Origin: Cryptomeria japonica
Taxonomy: Eukaryota; Streptophyta; Pinopsida; Cupressales; Cupressaceae
Length of the DNA: 64,000 bases
Direction of reading: 5' to 3'
Assembly: GCF_030272615.1 (NCBI RefSeq)
Contig: NC_081412.1
Location: 540,472,335-540,536,334 of the forward strand
The position numbers were made by a program, and so were the translations under genes. The notes beneath the pieces were generated by a model, which had not been told where the DNA came from, did no database searches, and was given only the letters and a program-made list of their open reading frames with translations. This document shows, in pieces, positions 58,729-64,000 of the stretch. Numbering within the stretch: the first letter of the stretch is position 1; each line of letters starts with the position of its first letter.

Positions 58729-61700
58729 ACCTTTCATCTAGAATCTTATTCCCTTTCCAATTCTCTTTCTTAGCATATGCAATGAATTTTGTCACGATTC
58801 CTTCGATTTCTGTGCTTGGAATCTCGGGAAGATTCTTGATACTCTCTTCTAAGTGGATAACCTGATCAAATGCATCTAGAAGAGCTGTGTCCCAAGTAGG
58901 TTCAAGTTCCTTTGTTCTATCAATCAGGAGCATGGTGGCATACATCTGATCATACTGCTCATCTGTAACATCTGCGTCCTTGCGAAAGATGATCTTGATT
59001 CTATCTTCAAATTCTTGTAAATCCACATCTGTCTCGACCTCGATCCTTCTGCCAAGAATGGTACGAAGTACCTCAAATACTCTGTCCTGGATCGGATTGA
59101 TCACCTCCTCAACTTGACCACATCTAACACTGATGTCCTCAAAGAGAACACTCTTTATATGGAGTAAGGTTGACCACTGAAACAAACTGTGAGAATCACC
59201 TTCTAAGATCCTCTCTTGTGCTAAAATTCTTCTGGATGTGTGTCTTATAACTTTCAAGACAGGGATGACAACGTCCTTGGTATGGGCAAATGCAGCTACT
59301 GTTGCCATCAATCTGTGAATAATCTCAAAAACTTGGATAGCCTGATGGGTGATCTTCGACATCCTTGTAACAAACTCAATGGCCACCGTGTGAGATCTAT
59401 CCATCCAACTACATGTACGCTGGACCATATTCCTGAATCTTTCTGCTTCATTGATTGATTGAAGGGGCAATGCCTGCAATGGTGATCTAACTGGATCCTG
59501 ACGTCCCAAAGGTTCATTGATGTGACTGAAATATGTCCTCCATGCACCGACCTCTTTCTCAAGCTTTCTATTCTTTTCTACTTCTTCTCTAAACTTGTCC
59601 TTCAATGCCTCAAATGTGTCGGTGGCATCATCTAAAGTCTGCTCTGCTGTGGACGGTCCTAACTCAATAGTCTGTATATGATAGTCTTCTGCTAGGATCT
59701 CACCCTCATATTTGTCTGCTGCCGGTGTAGCTATCTGCAGTTTTCTAGATCCAGTCTCATCTCGAACCATCTTGGACATCTTTGTAGCCTTCTTCTTCTC
59801 TGTTGTCATATGTGAACGTCGAACAAGGCTCTCTAAATCAATTGCACTGTCCTCGTCCTCAATTACGATCACCTTAGTCAATCTTTCCTTCAACCAATCT
59901 GGGATATTTGATCTTGTCTCTTGAACTTGAATCTCTTTATGTACCATTTCTTCTTGTCTGGGAGGAGATGTTACTTCATTATCATTATCTAAATCATAGT
60001 CTTGGAGAGATCCATCGGATGAAACATGCTGTGCCTGTTCTTCTCCCTGTCTGTCATTCTGTACCATCGATTCCATGGATTCTTCCACTCGAACTGTTCT
60101 ATTCTCTGGCCTGGAAGAAGTACCTGGTGTTTGATCTTTGTTAGCACCTTGCTTTTTCTTGGAAGGCTCTTTCTTTTCTGATCTTTCCTTTCTCTTTGAA
60201 CCTCTCGAATGGAGATTGCCCTCACTGGCACATCGAAGGTTACCTTCACCTGAATTCCTAGGATTAGGATTGCCTTCACTAACACTGGCTCCACCTTCGG
60301 CTGGCTTTTCTTCCAAAGTAAAAGACATGGCTATGCCTTGTTCTCTCAACTTCTGATGCTGAACGTCTACCCATCTGCGAGTACAAGACAAGACTGGTGC
60401 CATCAAATCATCTAAATCCACGGCCTCGGGCTCATTCCAATTCAAACTTATTGTTTTGCTTTCTCTATCGTATGAAGATTGGATGTGCCTGCCGTTGTCC
60501 TGAGCTTGGTCGGCCACTCTGTAAATCTTACATTTCCTGATGAAATCCAAAGGCAATCTAGAATGTATCTTTCGTTTCACTTCGAGATCATCTAGGAGAT
60601 TCATCATAAAATCTTCAATCTGGTACTCATGTCTAAATCTTCTACCGACCGTCTCCTCTAAATGTCCATGTGGATCAAAACTATTCCTCCAAGCAAAAGA
60701 TGAAAAAGGATACAAGGCTAACTCCTTCTCTGCGTCATCCATGGCTAAGACATTAGGACATACCTCAACTGAATTACCCAAAATAATAGGTACCTGAACT
60801 CCATTCTGATGTCTGTGTCTGAATGCCTTCACATATGCTGCCAACTGCCTTGTTACTTCAAGTAACACAATTCTATCTGTCGGGTATCTCGGCAACATGT
60901 ATGGAGGTAAAGGACATCCATACACTCTAATGTAAGTGAACTTGGGAAACTGAATGAACCAAGCACCGTACCTCTTGATGAACTCCTGGGCATCCTGAGA
61001 TAATCTGTTGTGAATCCCTCCTTGCAACGTCCTTGTGATGTTCATCGTGAAAGTATCATTGATTAACTTGTAGTTCTTCCCTGGTGGATGATGCAAGTAG
61101 GTATAGGATTCACAAACTCTGACCTCGCCGGGTCCTCTTCCAATCACTCCTCTGTGAGGTAGTCCTGCGTACTCAACGCTCCTGATTAAGGCATAGATGA
61201 CGTATGAACTCATGTGGAAGGACTTAGTAGCCCTGAGTCTTCTCAACTGTACGTCTAAGCAATGGCTAATTATCCTAGCCCAATGTATTGTACCCTTTCC
61301 TTGAACAATCACCTGGATGAAGTAAAACATCCATTTCTCAAAATAGAAGGCATGAGGTGCTCCTGTAACTCTGTTGAGCATGGTAATCAAATCTCTATAC
61401 TCCTCCTGGAAATCAATCCTGTGTGGTGTGTTCGGTACTTTGCTCAGACGGGGACGACTCTTAAGTAGCCAGTTCTTGTTGATTATGCTTAGGCAAGCAT
61501 CTGGATCATCATCGTACATTGATCTGGCTCCTTCAATGCTCTTGTATATCATGTCCCTGTGCTCTGGAAGATGGAAGGCTTCACTTATGGCTTCCTCTGA
61601 AAGGTACGCCAAAGTGTTTCCTTCATTGGACACAATTGTCCTGGACTGTGGATTGTAGTGACGGGCACACTCGATCATCAACTCGTGGCACTGAATGGCT

Positions 61701-61933
61701 GGAGGAAAACCGGCCGCCTTGATGATGCCACTCTCTATTATTCTCCGGGCGACAGGTGATGGCTTGCCGATGTAAGGGACCTCTCGGAACTTCTTCGTGC
61801 TAAAGTTCCCCAAGTTGGTATCTCCAATGTTGCTCCACTTGGACACGATCTTGGTCTCCACTTCTTCGGTCTTCTGATCTTCTTTCATGAGAGCCGAGCG
61901 ACTGGTGGATGCTCCCGCCTTTGGGGTCGCCAT
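58712..61933 (-). CDS. Intact 1073-aa plant retroelement protein of unknown function
   Basis: I chose the ATG at 61933 (MATPKAGASTSRSALM) because it matches the MPPKVVESS start of the decayed copy at 40887; an upstream in-frame ATG at 62014 would add 27 residues. Residues about 60-540 are globular. Shared with the decayed copy: CHELMIECARHYNPQSR (82-98), EEYRDLITMLNRV (177-189) and FPKFTYIRVYG then PRYPTDRIVLLEVTR (329-362). The layout resembles the putative plant transposon protein/Athila ORF1 type of domain. Residues about 545-740 are charged and disordered, with EGN repeats (553-572) and a basic cluster SKRKERSEKKEPSKKK that could be a nuclear signal. A helical, partly coiled-coil end (about 770-1073) follows. 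No RT, protease, zinc knuckle or integrase motif. An intact frame this long suggests recent activity. Confidence 0.8.
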   Translation of the reverse strand: MATPKAGASTSRSALMKEDQKTEEVETKIVSKWSNIGDTNLGNFSTKKFREVPYIGKPSPVARRIIESGIIKAAGFPPAIQCHELMIECARHYNPQSRTIVSNEGNTLAYLSEEAISEAFHLPEHRDMIYKSIEGARSMYDDDPDACLSIINKNWLLKSRPRLSKVPNTPHRIDFQEEYRDLITMLNRVTGAPHAFYFEKWMFYFIQVIVQGKGTIHWARIISHCLDVQLRRLRATKSFHMSSYVIYALIRSVEYAGLPHRGVIGRGPGEVRVCESYTYLHHPPGKNYKLINDTFTMNITRTLQGGIHNRLSQDAQEFIKRYGAWFIQFPKFTYIRVYGCPLPPYMLPRYPTDRIVLLEVTRQLAAYVKAFRHRHQNGVQVPIILGNSVEVCPNVLAMDDAEKELALYPFSSFAWRNSFDPHGHLEETVGRRFRHEYQIEDFMMNLLDDLEVKRKIHSRLPLDFIRKCKIYRVADQAQDNGRHIQSSYDRESKTISLNWNEPEAVDLDDLMAPVLSCTRRWVDVQHQKLREQGIAMSFTLEEKPAEGGASVSEGNPNPRNSGEGNLRCASEGNLHSRGSKRKERSEKKEPSKKKQGANKDQTPGTSSRPENRTVRVEESMESMVQNDRQGEEQAQHVSSDGSLQDYDLDNDNEVTSPPRQEEMVHKEIQVQETRSNIPDWLKERLTKVIVIEDEDSAIDLESLVRRSHMTTEKKKATKMSKMVRDETGSRKLQIATPAADKYEGEILAEDYHIQTIELGPSTAEQTLDDATDTFEALKDKFREEVEKNRKLEKEVGAWRTYFSHINEPLGRQDPVRSPLQALPLQSINEAERFRNMVQRTCSWMDRSHTVAIEFVTRMSKITHQAIQVFEIIHRLMATVAAFAHTKDVVIPVLKVIRHTSRRILAQERILEGDSHSLFQWSTLLHIKSVLFEDISVRCGQVEEVINPIQDRVFEVLRTILGRRIEVETDVDLQEFEDRIKIIFRKDADVTDEQYDQMYATMLLIDRTKELEPTWDTALLDAFDQVIHLEESIKNLPEIPSTEIEGIVTKFIAYAKKENWKGNKILDERLLQMT

Positions 61934-62224
61934 ACCTACACAACATTTCATTATAAGAAATAGATTTTGCAATAAATAACGTAAATAAGAGAGATAAATT
62001 TTTGGAAACCTCATGATAAGTCTCTAGAGTTATCATTTCCTAAAATACAACGATTGAGCTAAGAGATATTCAAGGATCAAAATTTCAAAATTTGAAATAT
62101 GACGATAAATGAATAAAACAATAATAATTAAATCGCCATACCTCGATAGAGAGCTAACTCTAGAATGCAAAAGATAAAAATTCGCCTAGGCAAAATTGAG
62201 GTATAAAGTAATCTTCAATATGAT

Positions 62225-62495
62225 CTCCTCAAAATTGACTTCGCCACCTCTGGAAAGAATGTGATCTTCAATTATCGCCTTGGACGTGGTCTCAAATGGA
62301 TCTTCAAATTCGTACTTTGGCGTGGTCTTCAAGTTCGCACCACCTTTTGATTGCTTACGCCACCTTGGATGGAATTCGCACCTCTTCAAACACACTTCGC
62401 ACTCCACACAAGATGATACTAGCGCCACCTTTGGATGAATGAAACTCGCGCCACCTTGGATAATATTCGCACTATCTTTGAACACACTTAACACT
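62225..62495 (-). repeat. Degenerate TTCGCACCACCTT motif array in the leader
   Basis: About seven variants of (T)CGC-x-CCACCTTTGGAT occur on the plus strand at roughly 30-45 bp intervals (for example near 62240, 62335, 62362, 62376, 62430, 62449). They keep the minus-strand 62186-62494 frame formally open (102 codons), but that frame has no known domain. It lies between the hairpin array and the ORF. Confidence 0.5.
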
Positions 62496-62915
62496 TTCCT
62501 TCGTCTTCCTTAATTCGCATGTAGAGAGGTAAAATAATGATGTGAAAATAATAGTTTTCACCCCCCTATATATATAGCGCTCTCATCGATTTATCCCTTA
62601 GGCCGACTTGATAAAATATAACAATTTCAAACGATTTTTAAATGATTTGCAATGACATAACAAGGCCGACTTCCATATATGAGCACTCCAATTCGATTTT
62701 TTTTAAGTAATTAATTAACTATTAATGCCTTGCGTTTTTTATTTGAGAATTTCGATTTTAAATAAAGGCAAAAAATAATTAATAAGAGATAACGCCATAT
62801 TAAATGCCAAATAGAAATGAATTTTCAATTTTTTAAATTGATTTAGCATTTAAAGCAAATTCGAATTGTTTTAATTTGGCGCCAAAAAAATATGAAAATA
62901 AAAGGGACGTACCTC
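62496..62915 (-). other. AT-rich spacer in the leader of the single-ORF element
   Basis: No coding or RNA feature recognised. Two copies of GGCCGACTT (near 62601 and 62663) are present. Confidence 0.35.
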
Positions 62916-63966
62916 ATCGCCCTGGTCCCTTGGAGAGGGACAGGAGCGATTCACCATCTTTGGCATGATTCTTGCGTTTTCAACGTTCAACTCCTTCATC
63001 TCCATGTTGATTTTGGGATGTTTGTTGGGTCCTTCAAATTTGAATTTCATTCTTGTGCGAGCAAGTGCATCTCATGACCATTATCGCCCTAGTCCCTTGG
63101 AGAGGGACAGGAGCGATCCTAAGTTTTTTGCTTGAAATTCTCCATTTTGGTACGATCCTTTCCTTGTATCATCTTCCAGATGCCATTTAAAACCTTGTGC
63201 GTCCTTGTCTTAACGTGATTTTCAAAGAATGTCATGCGTTTTGCCTAACATCGCCCTTGTCCCTTGGAGAGGGACAGGAGCGATCTCCATGTCTTCACGT
63301 TTATCTTGTACCTTTGACCTTCAAACCTTCATTGTAAGGCGAATAATATCATCGCTGGTCCATTCCACGCACGTCCCACTCGCTTTTGCAAGGTACCTTC
63401 GATGTTATAAGGATCATCGCCCTTGTCCCTTGGAGAGGGACAGGAGCGATCCATATTTTTCCTTGATCTTGGTGACTTTTAAACTTCGATCTCCTTTGCA
63501 ACGTCTTCCCAACGATGTCCCTTACCTCGTCCATCCTCGCCTTGACTTGATCTTTGAAGAAACGTGAGTGTTTTGATAGTATCGCCTTGGTCCTTGTCCA
63601 AAGGACAGGAGCGATATGGAGCTTTTACACTATTTGGCGATGTTTGGACGTTCAAACCTTTGTGAATTATCTTCAAACGATGCCTTGGACCTTGCATAAC
63701 CTTGTGAATCTTTAACTTAGCTTAAACTTGAAGCAAAACGGGGAATCCAAAGCAAATCGCCCTGGTCCCTTGGAGAGGGACAGGAGCGATATGGTCCCTA
63801 AGTCAATTTTGGTGATTATTTAACGTTTGAAATCTTCATGCATCACCCTTCTACCTTTCCGTGGACCCTCTAAGACCTTGCGAAATCTTGTCCTTACGTA
63901 AATCTTGCTCAAAATGATCAATACATCTAACATCGCTCTGGTCCCTTCCTGAGGGACAGGAGCGAA
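62916..63966 (-). repeat. Hairpin array: seven 35-bp inverted-repeat cores at 165-176 bp period
   Basis: Cores at 62916, 63083, 63250, 63416, 63581, 63756 and 63932, each 35 bp, of the form ATCGCCCTGGTCCCT-TGGAG-AGGGACAGGAGCGAT. Arms pair over about 15 bp with two mismatches and one G-U. Core 5 has GTCCTT with AAGGAC (both arms changed, pairing kept) and loop GTCCA; core 7 keeps the stem with loop TCCTG. Spacers of about 130-140 bp are recognisably related (recurrent ACGTTCAAACCTT and ACCTTGCG-type words) but far more diverged than the cores. The array may continue past 64000. On the minus strand it lies in the 5' leader of the element. Confidence 0.88.
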
Positions 63967-64000
63967 GTTCATCATTATGTGCTTGTTCTTGTTTTTTTCA

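Larger units (their letters stand above)
57667..64000 (-). mobile_element. Single-ORF LTR retroelement (minus strand), 5' part beyond the window
   Basis: Order on the minus strand: leader with a hairpin array (63966-62916) and a second motif array (62495-62225), an intact 1073-aa ORF (61933-58712), then an LTR (58728-57667). It is inserted in a copia gag. No gag, RT or integrase motif is present between the array and the LTR, so mobilisation would need proteins in trans. The 5' LTR and PBS must lie past 64000. A decayed element with the same plan occupies about 33.2-44.5 kb. Classed as an LTR element by inference, since the second LTR is not visible. Confidence 0.6.

Noticed and set aside
61934-62014. 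27-residue N-terminal extension of the large ORF from the upstream ATG at 62014
   Set aside because: The decayed homologue starts at the position equivalent to the ATG at 61933, and the extension is AT-rich hydrophobic sequence without similarity.
62916-63966. Regularly spaced palindromic repeats resembling a CRISPR array
   Set aside because: Eukaryotic nuclear context, spacers of 130-140 bp that are related to each other, no cas genes. The array belongs to a retroelement leader.

Overview
The window looks like nuclear DNA from a seed plant with a very large, repeat-rich genome, most likely a gymnosperm. This is inferred from 17-22 kb introns packed with old, nested transposons, a chloroplast psaB fragment, and plant-specific retrotransposon and hAT families. 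There is one recognisable cellular gene. The 3' end of a VPS33 homologue (Sec1/Munc18-type subunit of the HOPS/CORVET vacuolar tethering complexes) lies on the minus strand. Five exons are visible (52896-52976, 30774-30831, 30563-30594, 13429-13525, 7036-7125). Their splice sites and reading phases join into one uninterrupted C-terminal frame ending in a stop at 7036. Upstream exons lie beyond position 64000, so almost the whole window is intron of this gene plus its 3' flank.

Left flank (1-7035): a tandem non-autonomous copia-type array (internal, LTR, PBS, internal, LTR), a GAT-rich purine block, a LINE fragment and the presumed VPS33 3' UTR. Intron 7126-13428: a ~41-bp minisatellite split by a hAT-like element, a psaB NUPT and a second hAT-like element; then a duplicated hAT transposase pseudogene interrupted by a 1-kb solo LTR. 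Intron 13526-30562: a 5S-rRNA-derived tandem array (Cassandra-like or a 5S pseudogene cluster) broken by a 9.5-kb Ty3/gypsy element (14370-23871), a solo LTR (24070-25705) and a hAT-like element (25969-27234), followed by another solo LTR. Intron 30832-52895: a 135-bp solo LTR carrying a tRNA-Ala-like Pol III unit, a decayed single-ORF LTR element (about 33.2-44.5 kb) with two LTR insertions, a minus-strand copia fragment, a LINE 3' end and a hAT-like element. Right end (52977-64000): two copia fragments, then a young-looking minus-strand LTR element (57667 to beyond 64000) with one intact 1073-codon ORF.

The most interesting signals are these. (1) In the leader of the intact single-ORF element, seven copies of a 35-bp hairpin occur every 165-176 bp; stem pairing is kept while loop and stem bases change. 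(2) A related ORF occurs in three element contexts (intact at 58.7-61.9 kb, decayed at 34.6-40.9 kb, and after integrase in the gypsy element), each time with a different short-motif array upstream. (3) A solo LTR with perfect 5-bp target duplications contains intact Pol III A and B boxes in a tRNA-Ala-like sequence, a layout analogous to 5S-carrying Cassandra. All calls are from reading the sequence; no database search was run.
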